Of a stretch of DNA of 22,264 bases, positions 1 to 7,467 are shown in pieces. The notes below the pieces were generated by a model. The model was given only the letters and a program-made list of their open reading frames with translations. It made no database searches and was not told the DNA's origin. Origin of the DNA: a virus; IMG/VR virus record IMGVR_UViG_3300037153_001142, positions 1 through 22,264 of that record; one strand, 5' to 3'. The position numbers were made by a program, and so were the translations under genes. The number at the start of each line of letters is the position of its first letter. Positions within the stretch are counted from its first letter, which is position 1.

Positions 1-633
1 GGCGGCCATCACCTCCTTCCAGTTCGCGAGCACCGAGGCCGGCTCCTGGGCCAGCACCCAGGTCAGCCCGGTATCGGTGCGGATGCAGAGGTCGCCCCGC
101 TGCGCCGCCAGGGCCAGCATCTCGGCCTGGCTCGCCACGGTGAACACGTCGGTCACGGCCAGGGGGGGCAGCTGGCTGGTCGGGATCACCCCGGTGGCGT
201 CCAGGGAGGCGTAGCCGTTCGGCTGGGCCTTGCCGGCGAGCGCCTGGTACGAGGCCAGCGCGGTGGCGAGCTCCGTCTCGTCGACGTACTCCGGGGGGAT
301 GGGCGGGGGCTCGTAGTCCGCGGGGAGGTAGCGCGTGTCCGCTTCGTCGGTCGACAGGTACTGGGGGTGCGGGTCGGGGGCGGAGAGGTGGTCGCTGCCC
401 CAGGCGGTGCGGAGGTAGTCGATCACCCCACCGGTACTGGGCGTCTCGTGGTCGTGGAGGGGCAGGGGCAACCCGGAGCGCAGCCGGCCCAGCACCGAGG
501 CCCCCCCGTTCGTGCGCGTCGCGACCGCGCCCCCCGTGGCCGGCGCCCCCGTGGCGCCCCCGGCGGCGCCCGCCCCGGTCGTCCCCCCCAGGGTGCTCCC
601 GCCCAAACCGCTACCGGTGGGGTCTTCGCTCAT
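1..633 (-). CDS. Tail fibre / receptor-binding protein, N-terminal part (runs off the window)
   Basis: The reading frame opens at ATG 633 and stays open for 211 codons to the left edge, so the C-terminal part is missing. Residues 9-35 are Gly/Ala/Thr-rich and look like a flexible linker. Residues 82-103 (HLSAPDPHPQYL followed by an acidic RYLPADY stretch) and 137-160 (QPNGYASLDATGVIPTSQLP) are short motifs common in tail fibre and baseplate-attached proteins. Residues 161-208 carry the frequently associated pattern with RGDLCIRTD and NWKEV. It is the last gene seen in the tail module, 23 bases after the preceding minor tail gene, where fibres normally lie. The family resemblance is recalled from motifs, and the receptor-binding role is inferred from position. 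Confidence 0.8.
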   Translation of the reverse strand, partial: MSEDPTGSGLGGSTLGGTTGAGAAGGATGAPATGGAVATRTNGGASVLGRLRSGLPLPLHDHETPSTGGVIDYLRTAWGSDHLSAPDPHPQYLSTDEADTRYLPADYEPPPIPPEYVDETELATALASYQALAGKAQPNGYASLDATGVIPTSQLPPLAVTDVFTVASQAEMLALAAQRGDLCIRTDTGLTWVLAQEPASVLANWKEVMAA

Positions 634-656
634 GTGCTGGCCTCATTTTACTCGCT

Positions 657-2042
657 TCAGGGCACCCAGAAGACCTGCGTCCGGCCGGCGGCGGGCGGCG
701 GGGCGAGCTGGCAGACGAAGTCGACGGTGAGCTGGGTGCAGCGGTAGGCGCCCTCGTCCGCCCCGGGGGCGAACTCGCTCGGCGCCCCCAGCCCCGCCTC
801 GAGGCTGGCCAGGAACGCCGGGGGGTCGTCCGGCTCGAGCGGGTAGGCGAAGTCGGTCACGGCGCGGTACTCCCCGCTCAGGGTCACGTCGTCCTCCGTC
901 CACAGCATGGCCGGGCGCCCGCCCCCGCCGGTGAACCCCAGCCGGCGGTAGCCCGTCCGGCTCGGGCCGTCGCCGGTGCCGGACTCCGCCCGCAGCACGT
1001 ACCAGCCGATGAGCTGGTGGGCCGCCGTCCCGGTCGTCCCCGCCTCGGTGGTGGGGGCGAAGGCGGGCAGGGGGGTCAGCCGGTACATGTCCACCGGGCG
1101 CGAGCCCGCCGGCTTGGCGACGTAGGTGGCGTCCCCGTCCGGGGGCGCCTCAGCGACCGCCGCCCAGTTCTCGGGCGCCCCCGCCACGGTCAGCTCGGTG
1201 GACGACCCGGGGGCGATCGGGAACAGGGTCGCCACGGCCTTGGGGCCCAGCCACTCCTCGGGGTCGTTCTCGGGGCCCCAGCCGTAGTACACCACGTCGT
1301 CCAGGTCGACCACCACCGCGCTGCCCGTCGGGCCGACGGCGCCGAAGCGGTAGTGGGTGAGGCGGTTGGGGGCGTCCGGCACGGTCGCCACGCCGGTCAC
1401 CCGGGCCACCTCCGCCCCGTCGACGCGGACGGCGACCAGGGCCCCCTCGAGGTCGTCCGCGGGGGCCGCCAGGGCGGTGCGGTACTCCAGGTGGACCCAC
1501 GCCCCCCGGGGGACGGCCCCGGCCCCGGAGGCGACCAGGACGCCCCCGGCGGCGTCCCCCAGGCGCACCTCCACCGTGCCGTCGGCGAGGACGAGCAGCG
1601 ACTGCTGGGGGGAGGCCGGGCCCCCGCCCAGGGTGTCGGCCTGCATCGCCTGGACGAGCACGACGTCGTCCCCCGGGGCGCCCGCCGAGAGGCGGACGTG
1701 GGCGGCGAACCCCGCCGACTGCTGCTCCAGCGGGGTGGGCCCGCTGGGGTCGCTGGCGTAGACCCCGGCCCCGGCGAGCCAGTTGCCGGCCCCGGCGAAG
1801 CGGGCCGCCCGGCCGACGAAGGGGCCCGTGACGTGGGTGTAGGTGCCCGCGGTGTAGGCGTCACTCCCGATGAGGGGGGCGTACTTGAGCCCCGCCGTCT
1901 CGGGGGTGAGGGCCTCGAAGCTCTCGGTGAAGAACACCTGGGTGAAGAAGTCGGCGTGACGGGGCGGGGCGGCCCCGGGGGGGGCGGGGAGGCGTCGGGG
2001 GGCGAGTCCGGTGGTCACGGGGGTCGTCACGGGGGGGCTCAC
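657..2042 (-). CDS. Minor tail protein with a LamG/concanavalin-like region
   Basis: This 461-residue protein starts at GTG 2042, four bases after the previous stop; no good Shine-Dalgarno is seen. Residues 1-30 are Pro/Thr-rich. Residues about 37-255 form a long beta-rich stretch (FTESFEAL, RAARFAGAGNWL, a DLDDVVYYGWGPEN ending) resembling a LamG/concanavalin-like sandwich. Residues about 257-350 hold a pattern recurrent in siphophage tail proteins (ATLFPIAPGSSTELT, NWAAVAEAPPDGDATYV, then a HQLIGWYVLRAES strand). Given its place between the hub-like protein and the fibre gene, it probably decorates the tail tip and may bind carbohydrate. The binding role is inference; no catalytic motif is visible. 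Confidence 0.75.
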   Translation of the reverse strand: MSPPVTTPVTTGLAPRRLPAPPGAAPPRHADFFTQVFFTESFEALTPETAGLKYAPLIGSDAYTAGTYTHVTGPFVGRAARFAGAGNWLAGAGVYASDPSGPTPLEQQSAGFAAHVRLSAGAPGDDVVLVQAMQADTLGGGPASPQQSLLVLADGTVEVRLGDAAGGVLVASGAGAVPRGAWVHLEYRTALAAPADDLEGALVAVRVDGAEVARVTGVATVPDAPNRLTHYRFGAVGPTGSAVVVDLDDVVYYGWGPENDPEEWLGPKAVATLFPIAPGSSTELTVAGAPENWAAVAEAPPDGDATYVAKPAGSRPVDMYRLTPLPAFAPTTEAGTTGTAAHQLIGWYVLRAESGTGDGPSRTGYRRLGFTGGGGRPAMLWTEDDVTLSGEYRAVTDFAYPLEPDDPPAFLASLEAGLGAPSEFAPGADEGAYRCTQLTVDFVCQLAPPPAAGRTQVFWVP

Positions 2043-2046
2043 GGGG

Positions 2047-2544
2047 TCACAGGGCCCGCAGGAACAGGGTCAGGGTGACCAGCTGCACGGTGGAGGCGCT
2101 GGTGACGGCGACCCGGAGGACGCTCCCCCGGGCCAGCGGGGTCGTCCACCCCGCGAGGGCCTCGCTGCGGGCCTGCTGGGCCCCGGCCAGGGTGGGGGGG
2201 GCGCCCCCGCAGACGCTGGTCACGGCGGGCCAGGCGGCGGGCGGGACGGGGGCCAGGAGGTCGACCACGACGCTCCCGGCCGTATCGGCGTACAGGGCCC
2301 AGCCCTCCAGGTGGTAGGCCCAGGGGAGCTCGAAGTCGCAGTACGTCCCGGCGCCCAGGGCCCCGCCGGCCCCGGACAGGACGACCACCACCGCCCGCCG
2401 GCCGTGCTGGCCGAGCCGGTGCTCCTCCAGGAGGGCCCCCATGCGCGTCTCGGCGGCCTGCGCCGCCTTCTGGTAGACGCTCCGCCACAGGGCGGCCAGC
2501 GGGGCAGCCGCCCCGAGTGCTCCGACGGGCCCCCCGTCCGCCAT
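2047..2544 (-). CDS. Small minor tail protein (tail-tip beta-sandwich)
   Basis: This is a 165-residue protein starting at ATG 2544, 17 bases after the previous stop. The central stretch (TYCDFELPWAYHLEGWALYAD, then AGSVVVDLLAPVPP, then PTLAGAQQARSEALAGWTT and a closing hydrophobic strand) matches a pattern often seen in tail-tip or fibre-associated proteins of siphophages, in which an FEVP-type strand, a GSIVVDIW-type strand and a LTGWTT motif follow each other. The N-terminal 50 residues are helical and Ala-rich. It lies between the hub-like protein and the large minor tail protein, so it is probably a structural tail-tip component. I know no enzymatic function for this pattern. Confidence 0.7.
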   Translation of the reverse strand: MADGGPVGALGAAAPLAALWRSVYQKAAQAAETRMGALLEEHRLGQHGRRAVVVVLSGAGGALGAGTYCDFELPWAYHLEGWALYADTAGSVVVDLLAPVPPAAWPAVTSVCGGAPPTLAGAQQARSEALAGWTTPLARGSVLRVAVTSASTVQLVTLTLFLRAL

Positions 2545-2561
2545 CTCAGGCCCGCCTCATC

Positions 2562-3848
2562 TCAGGAGCGCCGCAGGCACCGGAGGCGCTGCGTGAACAC
2601 CCCCCGCTCGTCGAGGGTCACCTCCAGGTGCTGGATCCAGTAGTGTCGGCTGGGGTCGGTCAGCCCCAGGCGGGGGCTGGTCAGGTGCACCGTCCAGCCC
2701 GGGGCCAGGGGGTCGTCCCGGGGGGTGGAGAGCTCGAGCGTGTCCAGCACGGTGTTGTATTCGGCCAGGAGGAAGTCGGCCACCGCCTGGCAGGCCAGGA
2801 CGTCCTCCGGGTGCTTGGGGTCGTCGATCAGGCTCTTCTCGAGCATCGGGGAGGAGAACGAGGCGGCGACGACCGGGAACCCCTCGGGGTACTCCGCCGA
2901 GACGGTGTCCGGGGGGATCGGCAGCCCGGGGGGCAGGTAGGGGGCGAAGGCGCTGGTCACGGTGAACAGGCAGGTCGCGGCGAACGCGATGTTGACGTCG
3001 GTCGGGTCGCCCGGCATCAGGCTGGCGTTGGCCGGGTCGGGGCCCCCGGTGACGGTGACCCGGTTGGCGGCGCCGGCGGGGTCGCGCCCGATGCGGGCCT
3101 CGAGCACGTCCACGCCCTCGGTGAAGGAGGCGTCCGGGGCGGCGTCGGGGACGGTCTTGTACGGCGCCCGGAAGACGGTGCCCCCGGTCGTCTCCACCGT
3201 CCGGTAGCGCCCCAGGGGGCCCAGGGTGGGGTGGGTGTCCGGGACGGAGGCCTCGTCGAGGGCCTCGATGTAGTCCAGCCCCGACTGCCCCTCCTGCCAG
3301 TGGAAGGGGTTCGGCGCGAGGCGCTGCTGCCCGTCCACCGTGGCCAGCCCCAGGGTCTTGCCGGTGCCCCCGATGTTGCCCGCGGTGTAGGGCACCCCGC
3401 AGGCGTCGAGGACGGCCATCACCTGGGCCTCGTCGGGGGTGCCGGTGGCGGGGTCGACCATGAGCGTGCCCCCTTTGGTGGTGTTGCGGACCCAGGCGGC
3501 GCGGTAGAGGCGCCCCTTGCAGTGGAGCACGTTCTCGATGGGATAGAGCGCGTTGTCGATGGGGACGACGTACCCCCGGAACTTGGTGTCGGGGCCGTCC
3601 TCGGGGGCGTTCGCCCCGGGGAAGCAGCCCATCTTGATCTCGATCTCGCTCCAGTAGCTGATCTCCACCGTCCCCCCCCCGGTACGCCGGACGGTCGCTT
3701 CCGAGTAGCGCTGGTCGTAGCCGAACGAGCAGGAGGCGGCGAAGCAGGTGGGGTCGAGGACGGCCTCCGGCTCGGGGTCGTCCTCCGTCGGCGGGGGCGT
3801 GATCCAGACTTCGAGCACGGTGGTACGGACGGTGGTGGTGGCGCTCAT
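2562..3848 (-). CDS. Tail hub-like / baseplate protein
   Basis: I place the start at ATG 3848, giving 428 residues, because it overlaps the previous stop as ATGA (3848-3845). The frame stays open upstream, but that extension is Arg/Pro-rich noise lying inside the neighbour. The protein is beta-rich with a WITPPPTEDDPEPE N-terminus, a CFPGANAPEDGPDTKFRGYV segment, a FHWQEGQSGLDYIEALDEA segment near the middle and a VTLDERGVFTQRLRCLRR terminus. Size, beta content and position after the tape measure and Dit-like genes fit a siphophage hub of the gp27/Tal N-terminal type. No peptidase or lysozyme motif is visible. The hub call rests more on gene order than on sequence. Confidence 0.65.
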   Translation of the reverse strand: MSATTTVRTTVLEVWITPPPTEDDPEPEAVLDPTCFAASCSFGYDQRYSEATVRRTGGGTVEISYWSEIEIKMGCFPGANAPEDGPDTKFRGYVVPIDNALYPIENVLHCKGRLYRAAWVRNTTKGGTLMVDPATGTPDEAQVMAVLDACGVPYTAGNIGGTGKTLGLATVDGQQRLAPNPFHWQEGQSGLDYIEALDEASVPDTHPTLGPLGRYRTVETTGGTVFRAPYKTVPDAAPDASFTEGVDVLEARIGRDPAGAANRVTVTGGPDPANASLMPGDPTDVNIAFAATCLFTVTSAFAPYLPPGLPIPPDTVSAEYPEGFPVVAASFSSPMLEKSLIDDPKHPEDVLACQAVADFLLAEYNTVLDTLELSTPRDDPLAPGWTVHLTSPRLGLTDPSRHYWIQHLEVTLDERGVFTQRLRCLRRS

Positions 3849-4255
3849 GGGCGCTCGTCTCCGGGCATCCCGGGGGGTAGGGTGGTCGGGTGGGCGGTGA
3901 CTTCCGCCAGGTCGCCGACGAAGAGCCACTCGGTGCGACACAGTTGGGGCAGGGGCCCGCCCCGGCGGTAGTAGCGGGAGACGGAGAGCAGCACCACCGC
4001 GTCGTCGCCCTCGTCGGTGGAGAGCGTGCCGGAGGCGCCGGCGGTGCCGGGGAGCGCCGCCAGGGCGAGGTAGTTGGCCTCGTTGTCCAGCCGCACGGTG
4101 ACCGTGCGCCGGTGGAGCATCGGCCCCCCGAGGTCGACGTAGGCGTTCCCGGGTCCGCCGGGGATCTCCCGCACGCTGGTCAGCCCCTCGTGGCGGTCTT
4201 CCAGCCCCTGGACGAGGAGGTCGAAGGTGATCCCGCCGAAGGTCGCTCGAGGCAC
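3845..4255 (-). CDS. Small tail protein, probable distal tail (Dit-like) component
   Basis: This 136-residue protein starts at GTG 4255, four bases after the tape measure stop, with a GGAGG site seven bases upstream inside the tape measure gene. The N-terminus (ATFGGITFDLLVQGLEDR) and the central VDLGGPMLHRRTVTVRLDN strand resemble small beta-rich proteins found directly after the tape measure in siphophages, where the distal tail protein normally sits. It is shorter than typical Dit proteins (about 200-250 residues), so it could be another tail-completion protein. Its stop overlaps the start of the hub-like gene as ATGA, suggesting coupled translation and near-equal production. Confidence 0.55.
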   Translation of the reverse strand: MPRATFGGITFDLLVQGLEDRHEGLTSVREIPGGPGNAYVDLGGPMLHRRTVTVRLDNEANYLALAALPGTAGASGTLSTDEGDDAVVLLSVSRYYRRGGPLPQLCRTEWLFVGDLAEVTAHPTTLPPGMPGDERP

Positions 4256-4259
4256 CGGC

Positions 4260-6545
4260 TTACCTCCCCGCCCCCTGGACGGCTCGGGTGGGCCCGGCGT
4301 CGGTGCCCTGCTGGGCGGCGATCATGGCGTCCACCACGGCGGTCGCCGTCTGCCGGCCGAGCGTCTGGGTCAGGTCGTCGACGAGGGCGTCCCGGCTGGT
4401 GTCCGGCCCCACCTGGACGGCGACCCCGCCGACGTTCACCGTGACCGGGGCGGCGGCCACGGGCGTGGGGGGGACGGTGGGCTCGACGCGCGGGAGCGAG
4501 CCCGGCCCGCCGGCGCGGATGCCCGTCCCGGCCGTGGGGTCGAACGTGCCCCCCACCTTGGGCGTGCCGCCCGGGAAGAGGGTCGTCCGGATGGCCTCGC
4601 CCACCATCTCCTTGAGCACGTCCTGGAGGGTGGGTCCGGCCCTGATCGCCGCGAGGACCGCGTCCCAGAGGGTGCTCCCGATCTGCTTCCCGAGTCGCTT
4701 GACCTCGGCGTCACCGCCGCCGTCCCACCACTTCTGGAAGGTCGTCACCAGGGCGCCCCAGAGCGTGCCCCCGTTGTCCTCGACCCACTTCTCGTACGCC
4801 GTCGTCCACGCGTCGGCGACCTCCTGGCCCCGCTTCTTGGCGTCCGCCACCGCCTGCTGGTGGGACGCCTCCGACGGCCCGGAGGCGATCTGGTCCTGTT
4901 GGGCCTTGATGGCGGCCGTGGCGTCGTCGATGTACCCCCTCATGTTCTGCCACCGCTGGCCCTCGATCTGGAGGACGGCCACCCGGTCCTGGTAGCTCGC
5001 CAGCAAGTCCTGGGACGGCTGCAAGGCGTCGGCCTCCCGCCGGCGCAGGTCGGCGATGCGCTCCTGCAGGGTCTGGATCGCCGGCGCCCGCTGCCGGTCG
5101 TCGTTCAGGGCCTCCAGGCGCAGGCGCCGCTCCTGGAGGGCCAGGGCGATGGCCTGCTGCCGGGGGGTCAACCCGGCCGCCTCGGGGTCTTCCGCGCCGC
5201 CGGCGGCCCGCTCGAGGGCTTGGATCTCCCGGGTCAGCCCCAGCCGCTCGCTCATCGCCCGGTTCGAGGCGAGGGCCTGTTGGAGGCGCTGGGCCTCGGT
5301 CGAGTTCTGCAAGAGCTCGAGCTGGCGCTCGAGGGGCCGGAGCTGGGCCTCGAAGCCCTGCCGGATACGGTCGGCGCCGAGCTGGATCTCGGCGGCCCGC
5401 ACCCCGATCTCGCCCAGTTCTCGGTTGATCCCCGCCATCTGGACGGACGCCGACCGGCCCACGCCCTCCAGCCGCGCGAGGTCGCCGCCCGCCGCGGCCA
5501 GCCCCTGCCGGGCCTCCTCGAGCGAGAGCGTGCGGGCCAGCTCCTGCACCACCGGGGTGGCCTTGCGGGTGGCGTCGGCGGCCTGCTCGATGGGGCGCCC
5601 CCACTCCGCGGTGGCGAACTCCCGGAAGCCGGGCAGGAGCTGGTCGAGGATCCCCAGCAGGGGGGCCAGGGCCTGGGCGGCGGCCGTGGCCAGCCGGACG
5701 AAGACCTCCGCGATGCCGGCGGCGATGGCCCGCAGCTGCTCGCCGTAGCGGTCGATCAGGGCCACCACGTGGGCGAACTGCTCCCCCAGGGCGTCGAAGA
5801 GGCGGGAGGTGGCGATCTGGCGCAGCTCCTGGCCGAAGGACTGGATGGTGGAGAGCAGCCCCTCCACCGAGCGCCCGTAGGCGGCGATGGCCCCGGCGTC
5901 GATGCCCCGGAACTCGAGCGCCCGCTTGACGATCTCGAGGTTGGGCACCCCCTCCTGGCGCAGGCGCTCGATCAGGGAACGGGGGATCTCGAACCGTTGC
6001 ACGAGGCTCTCGAAGGAGCCGGACATGGCCTCCTGGAGGGCCACCACGCCCCCGGTGATCCCCTGGAAGGGGTCGAGCACCGCCAGTTGCTCGGCCACCC
6101 GGACCAGCTCCAGCAACTGGTCGGTCGAGCCCCGGGCGTAGGAGATGAGGGCCCGCCCGGCGCCGATGATCTCCTGGTCGTTGAAGGGCGAGACGGCGGC
6201 CTCCCGGCGCAGCACCGCGATGACGGCGGCGGCCTCCTGCGCCGAGCCGGTGTAGCGCTGGAACGCGACGGTGGCCCGCTGGAGCTCCTGGTTGCTGGCG
6301 AAGCCCTGGCGGAGCTGGTCGATCACGCCGCCGATGACGTCCCCGGCGGCGCCGGCGGCGGCCCCGATGAGGCGGAAGGCGTCGGCCACCCCGGAGACGC
6401 GGGTCGCGAGCCCGGTGCCGAAGCCACTCCCGGTGGCCTCCACCCGCTGCTGGAGGCGCTGCACCTCCGTGCCCAGCTCGCGCAGGCGGGACGACGCCTG
6501 GTCCTGCGCCGTGATCACCAGCTGGAGCTCGGCCGCCGTGGGCAC
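4260..6545 (-). CDS. Tail tape measure protein
   Basis: This 761-residue protein starts at GTG 6545 with a GAGGTGA ribosome site six bases upstream, just after the tail chaperone extension ends. Residues about 80-210 carry the tape measure domain pattern (AVIAVLRREAAVSPFNDQEI, LDPFQGITGGVVALQEAMSG, RFEIPRSLIERL). Residues about 350-560 are rich in Arg/Gln/Glu/Leu heptads and predict long coiled coil. A Pro/Gly/Val-rich segment (about 680-720) and a short helical end follow. Tape measures set tail length at about 0.15 nm per residue, so 761 residues imply a tail of roughly 110 nm, a general rule rather than a measurement. No muralytic motif is seen, and only a weak hydrophobic stretch (about 57-75). 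Confidence 0.95.
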   Translation of the reverse strand: MPTAAELQLVITAQDQASSRLRELGTEVQRLQQRVEATGSGFGTGLATRVSGVADAFRLIGAAAGAAGDVIGGVIDQLRQGFASNQELQRATVAFQRYTGSAQEAAAVIAVLRREAAVSPFNDQEIIGAGRALISYARGSTDQLLELVRVAEQLAVLDPFQGITGGVVALQEAMSGSFESLVQRFEIPRSLIERLRQEGVPNLEIVKRALEFRGIDAGAIAAYGRSVEGLLSTIQSFGQELRQIATSRLFDALGEQFAHVVALIDRYGEQLRAIAAGIAEVFVRLATAAAQALAPLLGILDQLLPGFREFATAEWGRPIEQAADATRKATPVVQELARTLSLEEARQGLAAAGGDLARLEGVGRSASVQMAGINRELGEIGVRAAEIQLGADRIRQGFEAQLRPLERQLELLQNSTEAQRLQQALASNRAMSERLGLTREIQALERAAGGAEDPEAAGLTPRQQAIALALQERRLRLEALNDDRQRAPAIQTLQERIADLRRREADALQPSQDLLASYQDRVAVLQIEGQRWQNMRGYIDDATAAIKAQQDQIASGPSEASHQQAVADAKKRGQEVADAWTTAYEKWVEDNGGTLWGALVTTFQKWWDGGGDAEVKRLGKQIGSTLWDAVLAAIRAGPTLQDVLKEMVGEAIRTTLFPGGTPKVGGTFDPTAGTGIRAGGPGSLPRVEPTVPPTPVAAAPVTVNVGGVAVQVGPDTSRDALVDDLTQTLGRQTATAVVDAMIAAQQGTDAGPTRAVQGAGR

Positions 6546-6546
6546 G

Positions 6547-7109
6547 TCAGCTCACCTCGATGGACTCGGAAACCGGCGGGCGGCCGGCCTCGTCCTGCCA
6601 GTCCCGCACCAGCTCGACGGCGGCGGCCACCACGTCGGCGGGGGTGGCCATCAGCGCCGGCCAGCTCCAGCCGAACGTGCGGCAGAGGGTGAGGTCGCTG
6701 CGGACTTGCTCGCGCCAGCCGGCGCTTTTTTTGCCTCCAGCCCCGTGATGTGGGCGTCCAGGGCCGCGTCGATCTCCGCCGCCGAGTCCGGGTGCAGGGC
6801 CTCGATCGCCTCCCGGCTCAAGTCGACGTGGGCGCCGTCGGCGTCCACCAGGGACCAGTCCATCAGCCAGGTGCAGAGGCGCTCGACGTGGTAGGCGGCC
6901 CAGTCGACGGAGAGTTGCGGCCCGGCGCCCTGCGCGGCCAGGGCGTCGGGGACGGACAGGCCCGCCGACGCGAGGCGCCGCTGCTGGCCGTAGGTCAGCT
7001 CGGCGTGGACCAGCACCCAGTCCCCGTCGGAGAGCTCCAGGCGCACCGCCGCCCCGCTGGCGAAGCGGTCGCGCCGGCTGGTCTTCGTTACGGTCCCGTT
7101 CGTCGTCAT
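6547..7109 (-). CDS. Tail assembly chaperone, frameshifted long form (GT-type)
   Basis: This long product is read by a -1 ribosomal frameshift at 6726-6732. The first 128 residues are those of the short chaperone, up to the Lys-Lys of the slippery site; 59 further codons in the -1 frame end at TGA 6549-6547. The extension begins SAGWREQVRSDLTLCRTFGW and continues through SWPALMATPADVVAAAVELV to a Glu/Pro-rich tail. An FGW motif followed by an Ala/Val-rich helix is typical of the second tail chaperone protein of siphophages. The extension has no separate good start, and it ends one base before the tape measure start, exactly where the T part of the lambda gpG/gpGT system lies. The frameshift itself is inferred from sequence. 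Confidence 0.85.
6651..7109 (-). CDS. Tail assembly chaperone, short form (G-type)
   Basis: This 152-residue protein starts at ATG 7109 with an AAGGGGG ribosome site about four bases upstream. Its N-terminal part (RDRFASGAAVRLELSDGDWV, then ELTYGQQRRLASAGL) and central WAAYHVERLCTWLMDWSLVD segment fit siphophage tail chaperones that bind the tape measure during assembly. The last 24 residues after the slippery site are Ala/Ser/Arg-rich and low in complexity, as expected of a tail read only when no frameshift happens. It precedes the tape measure gene, the usual place. In lambda most ribosomes make the short form and a few percent the long one; the ratio here cannot be read from sequence. Confidence 0.9.
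   Translation of the reverse strand: MTTNGTVTKTSRRDRFASGAAVRLELSDGDWVLVHAELTYGQQRRLASAGLSVPDALAAQGAGPQLSVDWAAYHVERLCTWLMDWSLVDADGAHVDLSREAIEALHPDSAAEIDAALDAHITGLEAKKAPAGASKSAATSPSAARSAGAGRR
6726..6732 (-). other. Programmed -1 ribosomal frameshift site (A_AAA_AAA)
   Basis: On the minus strand the chaperone frame reads GCA AAA AAA GCG, so the seven A residues form a textbook X_XXY_YYZ heptamer in the correct phase. After slipping back one base the next codon is AGC (6726-6724), and the frame stays open for 59 codons. A run of seven identical A/T bases is conspicuous in such GC-rich DNA. The downstream GCGCCGGCTGGCGCGAGC could form a short stem (GCGCC with GGCGC) a few bases after the slip site, which may act as the stimulator; that pairing is my reading and has not been folded. 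Confidence 0.88.
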
Positions 7110-7169
7110 ATGCCCCCTTCTCTGGTCGCCCCGAACACTCCCGTTACGGGGCGGACGACCTCGTTACGG
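7086..7169. repeat. Three direct copies of CGTTACGG around the divergent intergenic region
   Basis: The octamer CGTTACGG occurs at 7086-7093, 7142-7149 and 7162-7169, all in the same direction, within 84 bases. I noticed one further copy in the window, near 20556. The cluster covers the start of the tail chaperone gene and the space between it and the only plus-strand gene. It might be an operator or transcription-factor site for that gene, but no matching -10/-35 pair is obvious. The middle copy sits in a short inverted repeat (CCCG TTA CGGG, 7140-7150). Confidence 0.4.
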
Positions 7170-7209
7170 ACGCCCCCAGCGGGCGCCGGCGCCCCCTATG
7201 CTCGGTCCC

Positions 7210-7458
7210 ATGGAAAACTGGGTGATGCTCCTCCTCGCCGCCGTCGTGGTGTTCCTCCTCTTCCGGGAGTTCTGGTGCTGGTACTGGAAGCAGTCGGAGC
7301 AGGTCAACCTGTTGAAGGAGATCCGGGACAGCCTCCGCCGCCTCGAGGCGGCGGAGGCGCCGCCCGCCCGACGGGACGGCCCGCACCCGGGGCCCGAGCC
7401 GGACCCCGCCAGGGGCTGGCGCGACCGGGTGCTGGACCGGATGGCCGGCGTCCCGTGA
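7210..7458 (+). CDS. Small single-pass membrane protein with a C-terminal coiled coil, on the opposite strand (moron-like)
   Basis: This is the only plus-strand gene I accept. From ATG 7210 it encodes 82 residues; ATG 7198 in the same frame would add four. Residues 3-18 (NWVMLLLAAVVVFLLF) form one transmembrane helix, followed by an aromatic interface (REFWCWYWK), an amphipathic helix (VNLLKEIRDSLRRLEAAE) and a charged Pro/Arg-rich end. The FWCWYWK..E...LLKEI pattern resembles small bacterial membrane proteins of unknown function. Third positions are nearly all G or C, as in the real genes here. It ends nine bases from the convergent tail tube gene. No clear ribosome site or promoter is seen. 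It could be a moron affecting superinfection, or less likely a holin; the role is unknown. Confidence 0.75.
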   Translation: MENWVMLLLAAVVVFLLFREFWCWYWKQSEQVNLLKEIRDSLRRLEAAEAPPARRDGPHPGPEPDPARGWRDRVLDRMAGVP

Positions 7459-7467
7459 GCCATCCTC

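Noticed and set aside
4227-6692. An 821-codon open frame on the plus strand, and many other long plus-strand frames (for example 367-747, 1017-2078, 2517-3971)
   Set aside because: They lie opposite well-supported tail genes, are filled with Gly/Arg/Pro/Val runs typical of antisense reading in GC-rich DNA, and contain no recognisable motif.
7164-7463. Minus-strand frames of 80-99 codons opposite the small membrane protein
   Set aside because: Products are Arg/Ser/Pro-rich without a domain, while the plus-strand frame gives a clear transmembrane helix and coiled coil with proper codon use.
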